Shown here piece after piece: positions 30,447 to 42,143 of a stretch of DNA of 64,000 bases. The notes beneath the pieces are model-generated. The model had not been told where the DNA came from and did no database searches. It was given only the letters and a program-made list of their open reading frames with translations. A program made the position numbers and the translations under genes. How positions within the stretch are numbered: position 1 is the first letter of the stretch; every line of letters begins with the position of its first letter. Source of the DNA: Pseudomonadota bacterium (lineage in GTDB: Bacteria > Pseudomonadota > Gammaproteobacteria > Burkholderiales > Rhodocyclaceae); the NCBI GenBank assembly GCA_008501585.1, contig QQUN01000020.1:31713-95712 (forward strand). Reading direction: 5' to 3'.

Positions 30447-30601
30447 GAACTTGTGAATAAATTGACTGCGCGTGCCGACTGCTGCGTTGCTCACTCGCTC
30501 ACGCCTCGCCTATCCATTTGATATGTCTCGTCGTTCGCTCGCGCAGTTGCCAAATGCGGCCTTGCACTCGACCCTGCTCGCTACGATTTCTTCACAAGTT
30601 C
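30447..30601. repeat. MITE-like interspersed repeat, copy A
   Basis: 155 bp bounded by GAACTTGTGAA and its exact complement TTCACAAGTTC. Nearly the same sequence occurs at 54106-54248. It carries no transposase. Its right end directly abuts the stop codon of the minus-strand gene ending at 30602. Relative to copy B it has about 12 extra bp near AGTTGCCAAATG. Confidence 0.9.
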
Positions 30602-31021
30602 TCAGCCGCGCGGGCGGGCGGCGTCCACCTGCGCCAGTGCCCAGGCGCAGGCTGGGGCCAGGGCATCGAAGCAGGCGACGGCCTGGAATCCCTTGTAGAG
30701 CCGGTCGAAGACGGACTCCATGATGCCGTGCCCTTCGACCTCGGGCGGCAGGACATAGGCGATCGCGACGCGGTGGTACTGCCCGGCCAGCAGGCGTGCG
30801 CTGTCGGCCAGGGCCTGGAGTGCGTCCTGCGGTGCCAGCACGCTGCGGTGGCAGACGGCAATCTGCGCCCACGGGCCTCCCGCCGCGAGGCGGGCCACAT
30901 GTGGCGCGACCTCGACACGGTAGCGGTCGACAAGTTCAAGGTTCCATGGCCCGGTGAGGTCAGACATCAGCAGCCGACCCTCCTGGCGCAGCGCGAAGTC
31001 ACCGTGAGCAGCAAAGGGCAT
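30602..31021 (-). CDS. Hypothetical 139-residue cytoplasmic protein
   Basis: Starts MPFAAHGDFALRQEGRLLMSDL and contains alternating strands and helices (LTGPWNLELVDRYRVEVAP, RVAIAYVLPPEVEGHGI, FDRLYKGFQAVACFD). The layout recalls a STAS/SpoIIAA-like small domain, but no diagnostic motif is present, so the fold is only a guess. It is followed directly by the MITE-like repeat and lies 44 nt downstream of ilvA on the same strand. Confidence 0.7.
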   Translation of the reverse strand: MPFAAHGDFALRQEGRLLMSDLTGPWNLELVDRYRVEVAPHVARLAAGGPWAQIAVCHRSVLAPQDALQALADSARLLAGQYHRVAIAYVLPPEVEGHGIMESVFDRLYKGFQAVACFDALAPACAWALAQVDAARPRG

Positions 31022-31065
31022 GGGGCGGGGCCTCTGTCATTGGGGGCGGGCGCGCGGGCCGGCGC

Positions 31066-32304
31066 TCACAGTTGCAGCAGGTTGCGCACCTGCAGTCCGT
31101 GGGCGGTAAAGTCGGCGAGCAGTTCCTGCTGGTGGTCGAAGTCGCGGGTTTCCATCTGCAGGATGACCTCGGTCATGCCTACCGGCACATGCAGCTCGCC
31201 GCGGCGGTGTTCCACATGGCGGATGTTGATGCCGAGCCGGGCCACCCGCTGGATCATCGCCAGCAGCTGGCCGGGGGCGTCGGAGGTGGTCACCGCCACG
31301 CTCATCAGCCGTCCGCTGGAGGCCAGGCCGTAGTCGATGGAGCGGCCGACCAGGGTCAGGTCCACATTGCCGCCGGAGATGACGCACACCGCGCGGTCGT
31401 CGGGGGCGAGGCGGATCTTGCCCTGCATCAGCGCGGCCAGGCCGACCACGCCGGCCCCTTCGCCCATGGTGTGGGTGCGCTCGACCAGGGTGACGATGGC
31501 CTCGGCGATGGCGTTGTCGTCGACGGTGACGATCTCGTCGACCAGGGCGGCAATGACCTGCCGGTTGCGCTCGCCGGGGCGCTTGACCTTGATGCCGTCG
31601 GCGATGGTGTGGGCGCCGGGCGGCACGGTTTCGAGCGTGCCGTCGATGAGGAAGTTGCGATACGGCGCGACCGCCTCGGTCTGCACGCCGACGACGCGGA
31701 TGCCCGGCCGCTGCAGCTTGAGCGCCAGTGCGATGCCGGCGATCAGCCCGCCGCCGCCCAGCGGCACCACGGCCACCGTCATGTCGGGAGCGTCTTCGAG
31801 CATCTCCAGCCCGCAGCTGGCCTGACCGGCGATGACGTCCCAGTCGTCGTAGGGGTGGAGGAAGGCCAGATCGTCGGCGCCGGCACGGCGGCGCGCCTCG
31901 TCGGCAGCCTGCTCCAGGGTGTCGCCCTCGAGTACCACCTCGGCGCCCAGCGCCCGGCAGGCCTGGATCTTGGTCAGCGGCGCATTGCCCGGCATCACCA
32001 CCACCGCGCGCAGCCCGGCCAGCGCCGCGGCGCGCGCCACGCCCTGGGCATGGTTGCCGGCCGAGGCGGCGATCACGCCGCGGGGGCGCTCGGCGCCGCT
32101 GAGGAGACGGTCGATCTTGTGCGTGGCGCCCCGCAGCTTGAAGGAGCCGGTACGCTGAAGGTTCTCGAGCTTGAGCTGCACGGGCACGCCGAGGGCGTCG
32201 GAGATCGGGTCGTTGTGCCACTGGGCCGTGCGGATGATGGCCTCGCGGATGCGGGCCTGGGCGGCGAGCAGGGCGCTCAGGTCGAGCGGCAGGTGGGCGG
32301 GCAT
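31066..32304 (-). CDS. ilvA: Threonine ammonia-lyase (threonine dehydratase)
   Basis: A PLP enzyme deaminating threonine to 2-oxobutanoate, the first step towards isoleucine. The 412 residues comprise a catalytic domain with the PLP lysine in GSFKLRGATHK, ASAGNHAQGVA and the phosphate-binding GGGGLIAGIALALK, and then one C-terminal ACT domain (about 335-412). The single ACT domain and length put it with the shorter IlvA/TdcB-like group. In longer IlvA enzymes the C-terminus has two ACT-like modules that bind isoleucine. Start at 32304 (MPAHLPLDLSALLAAQ) preceded by GGAGAC. Confidence 0.92.
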   Translation of the reverse strand: MPAHLPLDLSALLAAQARIREAIIRTAQWHNDPISDALGVPVQLKLENLQRTGSFKLRGATHKIDRLLSGAERPRGVIAASAGNHAQGVARAAALAGLRAVVVMPGNAPLTKIQACRALGAEVVLEGDTLEQAADEARRRAGADDLAFLHPYDDWDVIAGQASCGLEMLEDAPDMTVAVVPLGGGGLIAGIALALKLQRPGIRVVGVQTEAVAPYRNFLIDGTLETVPPGAHTIADGIKVKRPGERNRQVIAALVDEIVTVDDNAIAEAIVTLVERTHTMGEGAGVVGLAALMQGKIRLAPDDRAVCVISGGNVDLTLVGRSIDYGLASSGRLMSVAVTTSDAPGQLLAMIQRVARLGINIRHVEHRRGELHVPVGMTEVILQMETRDFDHQQELLADFTAHGLQVRNLLQL

Positions 32305-32473
32305 GCGGTGTCTCCGGGTGCCCGGCGCGCGGTGGATCGCCACGGCCTCGGGCACAGGTCGATTGTCATGGGCGGGGGCCGGCGGGGCAAGCTGCGGCGC
32401 AGCAGGCGCTTCAGGAGCGGTGCCGCCTTGCCGTTGACCGTCGGGTCGTGGGCGGGCGTCCTCGGGGAGCGGG

Positions 32474-35035
32474 ATGGAACTGATACTTGTCGGCCTGGCG
32501 GGGGGACTCGCCGGTGTGATGGCATGGGCCTGGCGCTTGCACGGCGCGCTACGGCGCGCCAAGGCAAACCAGCTGGCCCTGGCGCGTTTTGCGTCGGACT
32601 GGATCTGGGCGCAGGACGCGGAGTTCCGCTTCACGCATTTCGAAGGCAGTACGCTCGAGCGCCACAACCTGGTACTCGAAGCGCTGCGCGGCAAGCGCCG
32701 CTGGGAGCTGGCCGGGGTGGAGGTTGCGCCGGCGGACATGGCGGCCCATCGCGCCTGCTGCGAGCGCCACGAAGCCTTCTACGAGTTCGAGTACGGGGTG
32801 ACGATTCCGGGCATGGGGCAGCGCTGGATGGTGGTCAGCGGCTACCCGGTGTTCGATTCGGCCGGCCGCTTCGCCGGCTATCGCGGCCTGGCGCGCGACG
32901 ACACGCAGCGCCACGCGGCAGAGGTGGCGTTGAAAGCGAGCGAACAGCGGCTGTCGGCCATTCTGGCGGGCAGCCCGGTGCCGGTGTTCGCCATCGATCT
33001 GGACGGCCGGGTGGTGGCCTGGAACCGCGGCTGCGAACTGGTTATCGGTGTCAGCGCGGAGGTGATGATCGGCAGCGCCACGCCCGGCTTGCCTTTCTAT
33101 GGCTGCGACCGCCCGGTGCTGGCGCATTTTGCCGCCGGCCTGCAGCCGATGTCGGCGCTTGAGACGTTCTACGGATCGGCGGTGCGACCGGCGCCGGCGG
33201 TCCCCGGTGCGCTGGCGGCAGAGGGTTTCTTTCGCAATATGGCGGGCCGGGATCGCTGGCTCTCCTTCCTGGCGGCGCCGATGCACGACGAGCACGGTGC
33301 CGTGATCGGTGCCATCGAAACCTTGCAGGACATCACCGAGCGGCGGCAGGCGGAGCAGGCGCTGCAGACGAGCGAGCAGAAGTTCGAGGTGATCTTCAAC
33401 CAGGCCTTCCAGTTCATTGGTCTGCTCTCGCCCGACGGGTGCCTGCTCGAGGCCAACCAGACATCGCTCGACTTCGCCGGTGTGCCGGCCGAGGCGGTGA
33501 TTGGCCGGCCCTTTGCCGATGGCCCCTGGTGGCAGGGCGTACCCGAGCACCGACGCCGCCTGATCGAGGCCATCGGCCAGGCGGCGGCGGGCCGCTTTGT
33601 GCGCTTCGAGACCGAGCACCCGGCGGCCGATGGCAGCCGGCACGCGGTCGATTTTTCGATCACGCCGGTGTTCGACGACCAGGGCCAGGTCACCCTGCTG
33701 ATCCCGGAAGGCCGGGACATCACCGCGATCAAGGCGACCCAGGCCGAGCTGCAGGCCGGGCGCGAGATGTTTGCCACCATCTTCGACCAGAGCCCGGTGG
33801 CCCTGGCGCTGATCGATTTGCCGGCCGGGCGGATCGCGCAGATCAACAACGCCTGGGAGCGGGCGCTGGGCTGGTCGGCCGAGCAGGTGATCGGCCGCGA
33901 TACGATCGAACTGAACCTGTGGTTCGACCTGGCCGAGCGCCAGCGCTTTCTCGACCAGATGGCCCGTGTTGGCCGGGCCGAGCGTTTTGAAGCGCGACTG
34001 CGCCGCGGCGACGGCGTCGAGGCGGTGTTCGAGATCTCCAGCCGGGTGGTGAACATCAACGGCCAGCGGGTGTTGCTCAGTTCGCTGGTGGATGTGACCG
34101 GCCAGCGCCGCACCCAGGCCGAGATCCGGGCGCTCAATGCCCACCTGGAAGAGCGTGTCCGCCTGCGCACCGATGAGTTGCTGCATGCCAAGGAGCGGCT
34201 GGAGCAGGCCATGGGCCAGCTGGTGCAGTCCGAGAAGCTGGCCTCGCTCGGCGCCGTGGTGGCCGGCGTGGCGCATGAGCTGAACACCCCGCTGGGCAAC
34301 GCGCTGACCGTGGCCTCGGCCTTGCAGGATCAGGTCCGCGCCTGCCTGAGCGACTCGGCGCAGGGGCGGCTGACACGCCGCGGCTTCGACGAATTCATGC
34401 ACACCACCGAAACCGCCGCCGATCTGCTTGCGCGCAACATCGACCGCGCGGCGCGGCAGATCACCACCTTCAAGCAGGTGGCGGTCGACCACACCAGCGA
34501 GCGGCGGCGGACATTCGACCTGCGCGGCGTGGTGGACGAGGCGCTGGCCACCTTCCAGCCCAAGCTGGCGAAACTGCCCCACACCCTGACCCTGGCGATC
34601 GACGAGGGCATCGTCATGGACAGCTACCCCGGCCCGCTCGAGCAGGTGCTGGCCAACCTCGTGGCCAACGCGCTCACCCACGCCTTCGCGGCGGACGATG
34701 CGGGGCAGATGTGGTTGCGGGCGACGCGGGATGCGGACGACACGGTGCGGATGGTGTTCGAAGACAACGGCCAGGGCATGCGCCGCGAGGTGGCGGACCA
34801 TGTCTTCGACCCCTTCTTCACCACGCGCCTGGGCCAGGGTGGCAGCGGGCTGGGGATGTACATCGTCTATAACTTCGTGACCGGTGTGCTCGGTGGCGAC
34901 ATTGCGCTGGAAACGGCGCCGGGCCAGGGCGCGCGTTTCAGCCTGCGGCTGCCGCGCGTTGCGCCGGCGCGGCAGGGCGCGCCGGCCATGCCGCCCAATC
35001 TGCTCGATGCCGGCGAGGGCGCGGGGGCGGGCTGA
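32474..35035 (+). CDS. PAS-domain sensor histidine kinase
   Basis: 853 residues. One N-terminal membrane helix (MELILVGLAGGLAGVMAWAW) is followed by four PAS/PAC modules, a coiled linker (LNAHLEERVRLRTDELLHAKERLEQ cut short here), a HisKA-type domain with the phospho-histidine in AGVAHELNTPLGN at about residue 600, and a HATPase with FEDNGQGM, DPFFTTRLGQGGSGLGMYIV. There is no receiver domain, so a separate response regulator must exist; none is adjacent. The signal is unknown. It is convergent with the ABC-F gene. Confidence 0.92.
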   Translation: MELILVGLAGGLAGVMAWAWRLHGALRRAKANQLALARFASDWIWAQDAEFRFTHFEGSTLERHNLVLEALRGKRRWELAGVEVAPADMAAHRACCERHEAFYEFEYGVTIPGMGQRWMVVSGYPVFDSAGRFAGYRGLARDDTQRHAAEVALKASEQRLSAILAGSPVPVFAIDLDGRVVAWNRGCELVIGVSAEVMIGSATPGLPFYGCDRPVLAHFAAGLQPMSALETFYGSAVRPAPAVPGALAAEGFFRNMAGRDRWLSFLAAPMHDEHGAVIGAIETLQDITERRQAEQALQTSEQKFEVIFNQAFQFIGLLSPDGCLLEANQTSLDFAGVPAEAVIGRPFADGPWWQGVPEHRRRLIEAIGQAAAGRFVRFETEHPAADGSRHAVDFSITPVFDDQGQVTLLIPEGRDITAIKATQAELQAGREMFATIFDQSPVALALIDLPAGRIAQINNAWERALGWSAEQVIGRDTIELNLWFDLAERQRFLDQMARVGRAERFEARLRRGDGVEAVFEISSRVVNINGQRVLLSSLVDVTGQRRTQAEIRALNAHLEERVRLRTDELLHAKERLEQAMGQLVQSEKLASLGAVVAGVAHELNTPLGNALTVASALQDQVRACLSDSAQGRLTRRGFDEFMHTTETAADLLARNIDRAARQITTFKQVAVDHTSERRRTFDLRGVVDEALATFQPKLAKLPHTLTLAIDEGIVMDSYPGPLEQVLANLVANALTHAFAADDAGQMWLRATRDADDTVRMVFEDNGQGMRREVADHVFDPFFTTRLGQGGSGLGMYIVYNFVTGVLGGDIALETAPGQGARFSLRLPRVAPARQGAPAMPPNLLDAGEGAGAG

Positions 35036-35068
35036 GCGGCGGTTGCGCGTGCTGATGCGTCCGGGGGT

Positions 35069-37006
<1,938 letters not shown>

Positions 37007-37071
37007 GTGGGCAATCGGGACGAAAAACCGGTATTGTACGGGCTCGTTTGCTACCTGCCTGCCCTCACGCC

Positions 37072-37455
37072 ATGATCCGCCCGCGCCACCTGACTCCGAT
37101 TGTGTTCGCCTGCCTGATGGCGGTTGCCGGTGCCGCGGCGGCACAGGACGCGGACGGCACCGAGAGCAGCGCGCAGCTGCGTGATCGCGCCAAGACCCTG
37201 CGCAAGGCGGCGGAAGCCGATTTTGCCTCGCGCGAGGCGGGGTGCTACGACCGTTTCCGGGTCAATGCCTGTCTCGACGACGCCCGCGAAGACCGCACCG
37301 CGCAGATGCAGGCGGCGCGCAAGCTGGAGGCGCGCGCCAACCGGATCGACCGCGGCGCGCGGATCAAGGCCATGGAGGCGCGGCTCAGGGACGCGGAAGA
37401 ACGCCGCGCCAACCCGGTCTCCGTGCCGCTGGTGCCGCTGCCCGGCGCTCAGTGA
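37072..37455 (+). CDS. Exported hypothetical protein with charged coiled coil
   Basis: 127 residues from the ATG at 37072. [25 protein letters not shown] is signal-peptide-like. The mature part is a highly charged helix (KTLRKAAEADFASREAGC, ARKLEARANRIDRGARIKAMEARLRDAEERR) with two cysteines. It resembles small periplasmic coiled-coil proteins widely annotated as hypothetical. It is divergent from the ABC-F gene and overlaps the end of nosD by 7 nt in a convergent arrangement. Confidence 0.78.
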   Translation: MIRPRHLTPIVFACLMAVAGAAAAQDADGTESSAQLRDRAKTLRKAAEADFASREAGCYDRFRVNACLDDAREDRTAQMQAARKLEARANRIDRGARIKAMEARLRDAEERRANPVSVPLVPLPGAQ

Positions 37456-38753
37456 GCGCTGTTGGCCGGTGAGTCGGGCGCCACGCCGATCTGCCCGGCG
37501 GGGCGGTTGAACGACACCGACGGCGCCCACGGTGCCGGCCGCATCACCGGCGTGGCGTCACGCAGCACCAGCGCCGGATTGCTGAAAGGCGCCAGGCGCT
37601 CGAGAAAATCCACCATCTCCATCAGCGGCGAGTTGCGGAAGAAGCTCGCCTCGGGGGTTTCCATCCAGATGCGGTCGGCGAACACATAGAGCTCGTGCGG
37701 CTGGTCGCCGATGCCGTCCTGATCCAGGTCGAAGCCCTGATAGGTGTCCCAGTAGTTGCCCGCCCAGTGCTCGGCGTCGAGGTGGCCGGCGTTGGTGGCG
37801 GTGACCTGCCACAGGTTGTGCTCGAAGCGGTTGTTGATCAGGATGCGCCCGCCGCGCTCGCCGTAGAAGTTGATGCCGGTGACGTTGTGCGCCAGGCGGT
37901 TGTTCGACAGCACCAGCCGACTGAGCGGGTCGGACGAGGAGTCGGCCATCAGCCCCACCGCGCAGTGGATCAGCTCGTTGCCCTCGATCAGCACCGCGGT
38001 GCTCTCCTTGATGGCGATGCCGGCGCCGGACACATGCATGGCGTGCATGACGCGGTTGTTGCGCAGGATGAAGCCGTTGGAGTTGATCACCACGATGCCG
38101 GTGGCGTTGCCGGTGGCGAGGTTGGCCTCGACCAGGGTGCGCGTCGAGAACAGGAAGTTCATGGCGCGCCGGCTGTCGCGGATGGTGTTGCCGATGATGC
38201 GGTTGCGCGGCGAGTTGGTGATGGTCAGGTCGCGCATGTGCTCGAAGAGGTTGTCTTCGATGGTGTTGTCCATGGCGTACCACAGGCGCAGGCCGTCGCC
38301 GCGGTCGGCGGTGTCCTCGCCGCGCGAGCGCACCCGGTTGCCACGCACCAGGTTGCGGTTGGCCTTTTGCAGCACGATGCCGAACAGCACATCGTCGAGC
38401 ACATTGTCTTCGATGCGGTTGTCGTGGCCCTCGACATAGATGCCGGAGTGGATCTGGTCATGCGAGTCGCCGCTGCCGCGCACCACCAGCCCGCGCAGCA
38501 CCGCGCCGCTGGCCTTGAGGGTGATCACCGAACTGCGGTGGTCGCCCTCGATGATGGCCTGGCCGCCGCCGTCGAGGATCAGCCGGCCGTTGATCTCGAC
38601 CGGCCCGGTGTAGGTGCCCGGCGCCAGGCGCAGGATGCCGGTACCGGCCAGCGCGGCGTCGATCAGCGGTTGCAGCGGCGTGGCCGAGACGGCTGTGAGC
38701 GGCAGCAGGCCGGCGAGGGCGGCGAAGAGGGCGAGGCGCAGGGTGTGGAGCAT
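37449..38753 (-). CDS. nosD: NosD-like periplasmic right-handed beta-helix protein (orphan)
   Basis: 434 residues with a signal peptide (MLHTLRLALFAALAGLLPLT). The body is a run of parallel beta-helix repeats typical of NosD/CASH proteins, with NRIEDNVLDDVLFGIVLQKA and NRNLVRGNRVRSRGEDTADR patterns. The NosD-specific end GNYWDTYQGFDLDQDGIGD and ELYVFADRIW follow. NosD helps assemble or supply copper to nitrous oxide reductase with NosF and NosY; none of these nor nosZ is in the window. The open frame extends far upstream only because it runs antisense to the next gene; ATG at 38753 is the natural start. Confidence 0.88.
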   Translation of the reverse strand: MLHTLRLALFAALAGLLPLTAVSATPLQPLIDAALAGTGILRLAPGTYTGPVEINGRLILDGGGQAIIEGDHRSSVITLKASGAVLRGLVVRGSGDSHDQIHSGIYVEGHDNRIEDNVLDDVLFGIVLQKANRNLVRGNRVRSRGEDTADRGDGLRLWYAMDNTIEDNLFEHMRDLTITNSPRNRIIGNTIRDSRRAMNFLFSTRTLVEANLATGNATGIVVINSNGFILRNNRVMHAMHVSGAGIAIKESTAVLIEGNELIHCAVGLMADSSSDPLSRLVLSNNRLAHNVTGINFYGERGGRILINNRFEHNLWQVTATNAGHLDAEHWAGNYWDTYQGFDLDQDGIGDQPHELYVFADRIWMETPEASFFRNSPLMEMVDFLERLAPFSNPALVLRDATPVMRPAPWAPSVSFNRPAGQIGVAPDSPANSAH

Positions 38754-38987
38754 GGGCACGGCGGGATGATGAACCGGCCATGCTAAGGGCGCAATCGCCA
38801 GCCGGCTGCGACCGAGATCAAGAAACCATGCCGGCGCCTGTTTCGCCAGGGGGGGCTGCGCCGGCAGCGAGCCGTTCCGGTTGTCGCGGGCGGGGTTCAT
38901 GTCATTGAATTTCTGATAGAATTCGCCGCGATTGTGCGTCGGCCCCGCTGCCGGCGCTTTGCTTTTTACGGATTCGGGATTCGCGCA

Positions 38988-40610
38988 GTGCTCATCGCCA
39001 ACAACATCACCATGCAGTTCGGGGCCAAGCCCCTGTTCGACAACGTCTCCGTCAAGTTCGGCGACGGCAACCGCTACGGCCTGATCGGCGCCAACGGGGC
39101 GGGCAAGTCCACCTTCATGAAGATCCTGTGCGGCGAGCTGGAGCAGTCGGCCGGCAACGTCACCAAGGAGGCCAACGAGCGCATGGCCTACCTGCGCCAG
39201 GACCAGTTCGGTTACGAAGACAAGCGGGTGCTCGATGTGGTGATGATGGGCCACACCGAGATGTGGGCCTGCATGCAGGAAAAGGACGCGATCTACGCCA
39301 ACCCCGAGGCGAGCGAAGAGGACTACATGCGCGCCGCCGAGCTGGAAGGCGTGTTTGCCGAGTACGACGGCTACACCGCCGAGGCGCGTGCCGGTGAGCT
39401 GCTGCTGGGCGTGGGCATCCCGACCGAGCAGCACAACGGCCCGATGAGCCAGGTGGCGCCGGGCTGGAAGCTGCGCGTGCTGCTGTGCCAGGCGCTGTTC
39501 GCCAACCCCGACATCCTGCTGCTCGACGAGCCGACCAACAACCTCGACATCAACACCATCCGCTGGCTCGAAGACACGCTCAACGAGCGCGATTCGACCA
39601 TGGTCATCATCTCGCACGACCGGCACTTCCTGAACCAGGTGTGCACCCACATGGCCGACCTGGACTACGGCACCATCAAGGTCTATCCGGGCAACTACGA
39701 CGACTACATGGAAGCGTCCACGCTGGCCCGCCAGCGCCAGGCCCAGGCCAATGCCCGCGCCAAGGACAAGATCGCCGAGCTGCAGCAGTTCGTGCGCCGC
39801 TTCTCGGCCAACAAGTCCAAGGCCAAGCAGGCGACCAGCCGGATGAAGCTGATCGACAAGCTCAAGCCCGAAGACGTCAAGCCGTCGAGCCGCCAGTACC
39901 CGTGGATCCGTTTCGAAGTGGACGCCAAGGACAAGCTGCACCGCCAGGCGGTCGAACTCGAGAACGTCAGCTTCGCCTACGAGGGCATGGACAAGCCGCT
40001 GATCAAGTCGCTGTCGCTGGCCATCGATGCCGGCGACAAGGTGGCCATCATCGGCGAGAACGGCGTCGGCAAGACCACCCTGATGCGCCTGCTGATGGGC
40101 GAGCTGAGCCCGCAGAAGGGCACCATCAAGTGGGCCGAGAAAGCCAAGCTGGGCTACTACGCGCAGGACCACTCGGCCGAATTCCAGTCCGACGTGTCGC
40201 TGACCGACTGGATCTCCGAGCATGTGCGCGACGGCGGCTTCGAGGGCGAGGACATGGAGACCCTGATCCGCGGCACCCTCGGCCGGCTGCTGTTCTCGGG
40301 CGACGAGGTGAAGAAGCCGGTGCGCGTGATCTCCGGCGGTGAGCAGGGCCGCATGCTGTTCGGCAAGCTGATGCTGCAGAGCAAGAACGTGCTGCTGATG
40401 GACGAGCCGACCAACCACCTGGACATGGAATCGATCGAATCGCTCAACTCGGGGCTGGAGAAGTACAGCGGCACCTTCCTGTTCATCTCGCACGACCGCG
40501 AGTTCGTGTCCTCGCTGGCCACCCGCATCATCGACATGCGCCAGGACGGCGACATCATCGACTACCGCGGCACCTATGAAGAGTATCTGAGCAGCCAGGG
40601 CATCGAGTAA
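38988..40610 (+). CDS. ybiT: ABC-F family ATPase (YbiT-like)
   Basis: 540 residues from a GTG at 38988 ([20 protein letters not shown]), the normal YbiT N-terminus. Two ABC domains carry Walker [10 protein letters not shown] and GENGVGKTT, signature region [12 protein letters not shown] in the second half and [15 protein letters not shown] / [15 protein letters not shown] as Walker B. The interdomain linker is rich in Lys/Arg ([20 protein letters not shown]). YbiT acts on ribosomes in translation or stress tolerance. A strong terminator follows the gene, and an AT-rich leader with TAGAAT near 38925 could supply a promoter. Confidence 0.92.
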   Translation: MLIANNITMQFGAKPLFDNVSVKFGDGNRYGLIGANGAGKSTFMKILCGELEQSAGNVTKEANERMAYLRQDQFGYEDKRVLDVVMMGHTEMWACMQEKDAIYANPEASEEDYMRAAELEGVFAEYDGYTAEARAGELLLGVGIPTEQHNGPMSQVAPGWKLRVLLCQALFANPDILLLDEPTNNLDINTIRWLEDTLNERDSTMVIISHDRHFLNQVCTHMADLDYGTIKVYPGNYDDYMEASTLARQRQAQANARAKDKIAELQQFVRRFSANKSKAKQATSRMKLIDKLKPEDVKPSSRQYPWIRFEVDAKDKLHRQAVELENVSFAYEGMDKPLIKSLSLAIDAGDKVAIIGENGVGKTTLMRLLMGELSPQKGTIKWAEKAKLGYYAQDHSAEFQSDVSLTDWISEHVRDGGFEGEDMETLIRGTLGRLLFSGDEVKKPVRVISGGEQGRMLFGKLMLQSKNVLLMDEPTNHLDMESIESLNSGLEKYSGTFLFISHDREFVSSLATRIIDMRQDGDIIDYRGTYEEYLSSQGIE

Positions 40611-40630
40611 GCCCCTCGCCGCTTTCCCGC

Positions 40631-40671
40631 ATGCCGGCGCCGCGCATCCCGCGGCGCCGGCATCGTCTTTT
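40631..40671 (+). terminator. Rho-independent terminator after the YbiT-like gene
   Basis: ATGCCGGCGCCGCG and CGCGGCGCCGGCAT pair perfectly over 14 bp, followed by CGTCTTTT. Confidence 0.9.
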
Positions 40672-40727
40672 GGCAGATCCACTATCCGTGAGACCCTGTC
40701 GACGACGCGACGCATGAGACCCCATCA

Positions 40728-42020
40728 ATGATCAGCGCCATCCTTCCCGTCTCCAGCCTGCTGCTGGGCATGGCCATCCTGCTGGCCGGCTCCGGCCTGA
40801 TCGGCACCCTTCTCGGCCTGCGCGCCAGCGTCGAAGGCTTCACCGGGCTGTCGCTGGGCCTGATCATGTCGGGTTTTTTCGGTGGCTACATCGTGGGCGC
40901 CTTCGTGTGTCCGCCGCTGATCCGGCGCATCGGCCACATCCGCGCCTTCACCGCCATGGCCGCCCTGGCGGCGGTGGTCTCGCTGCTCTACGGCATGCTC
41001 GTCGATCCCTGGGTATGGTGGGTGCTGCGGGTGATCCACGGCGTCACCATGGTCGCCATCTACATGATCATCGAGAGCTGGCTCAACGAGCAGATGCACG
41101 ACAAGCGCGGCAAGATCTTTGCCGCCTACATGATGGTCAGCTTCGTCGCCCTCGGCCTCGGGCAGTTCATGATCGCCATCTACGGTGCCGAGCACATGGG
41201 CTCCTTTGCGCTGGTGGCCATCTTCTACTGCCTGGGCCTGGTGCCGATTGCGCTCACCCCGGTCGACCAGCCCACGCCGATCCACACCCCGCGCCTGCCG
41301 CTGGCGCGCTTGTACCGCGTGTCGCCAGTCGGCTTCATGGGCGGGCTGGTGTCGGGGCTGGTCTCGGGCGCCTTCTGGGGCCTGTCGGCGGCCTTTGCCG
41401 CGGCGCAGGGGCTGGACGACTTCCATGTCGCGGTGTTCACCGCCGCGGCCATTTTCGGCGGCGCCTTCATGCAGTGGCCGGTCGGCCATGCGGCCGAGCA
41501 TCGCGACCGGCGCGTGGTGCTGGTGAGCGTGTGCGTGCTGTCGGCGCTTTGCGCCGTGGCCATGGCCAGTGTCGGTGGACTGTCGGTGCTCGCCCTGGTG
41601 GTGGCGACCGGCTTCTACGGCGGTTTCGCCTTCACCCTGTACAGCCTGGCGGTGGCGCAGACCCACGACCGTTTCCATTCGTCCGAAGCGCTGGAGGCGA
41701 CCAAGGCCTTGCTGGTGCTGCACGGCACGGGCGCGGTGATCGGGCCGGTGGTGGCCGGCGGGGTGATGTCGGCGCTCGGCGCGCGGGCCTTCCCGCTGGT
41801 GCTGGCGGTCATGCTGCTTGCCCTGGGGGTGTTTACGTTGTGGCGTATCCGCCGCGATGCGCCGGTGCCAGATGCCGAACTGACCGAGTTCCTGCCGGTG
41901 CATCGCACCTCGGTGATGGCCATGGAGATGGACCCGCGGACGCCCGATACCTCGACCCATGGCGAGACGGACACGGGTAGCCCACCCGCGGCGGATGCCG
42001 CTGACCCACCGCCGCGCTGA
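40728..42020 (+). CDS. MFS transporter (YcaD-like)
   Basis: 430 residues with about 12 membrane helices. The A-motif-like loop RRIGHIRAFTAMAAL lies between helices 2 and 3, with VGHAAEHRDRRVVLVSV in the second half, both typical of MFS proteins. The short family with FGGYIVGAFVCPPLIRRIGH and ESWLNEQMHDKRGKI matches the YcaD branch. The last ~45 residues are polar (Asp/Thr/Pro-rich), likely a cytoplasmic tail. The substrate is unknown. It follows the YbiT terminator with its own start. Confidence 0.88.
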   Translation: MISAILPVSSLLLGMAILLAGSGLIGTLLGLRASVEGFTGLSLGLIMSGFFGGYIVGAFVCPPLIRRIGHIRAFTAMAALAAVVSLLYGMLVDPWVWWVLRVIHGVTMVAIYMIIESWLNEQMHDKRGKIFAAYMMVSFVALGLGQFMIAIYGAEHMGSFALVAIFYCLGLVPIALTPVDQPTPIHTPRLPLARLYRVSPVGFMGGLVSGLVSGAFWGLSAAFAAAQGLDDFHVAVFTAAAIFGGAFMQWPVGHAAEHRDRRVVLVSVCVLSALCAVAMASVGGLSVLALVVATGFYGGFAFTLYSLAVAQTHDRFHSSEALEATKALLVLHGTGAVIGPVVAGGVMSALGARAFPLVLAVMLLALGVFTLWRIRRDAPVPDAELTEFLPVHRTSVMAMEMDPRTPDTSTHGETDTGSPPAADAADPPPR

Positions 42021-42143
42021 GGGCGCAGGCGCATGATCATGGCATGACATGCACCGCATACCTGTTTGGCATTGCGCGGTGCACGCAGAGGCGGCGGCGT
42101 GTTTACGCCACAATGCGCCACCTCATTCGACCCCGGCGACCCC

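Noticed and set aside
38754..40715. Large minus-strand open frame continuing upstream of nosD (1088 codons in total)
   Set aside because: The extension is antisense to the YbiT-like gene and has no homology; the signal peptide start at 38753 is natural.
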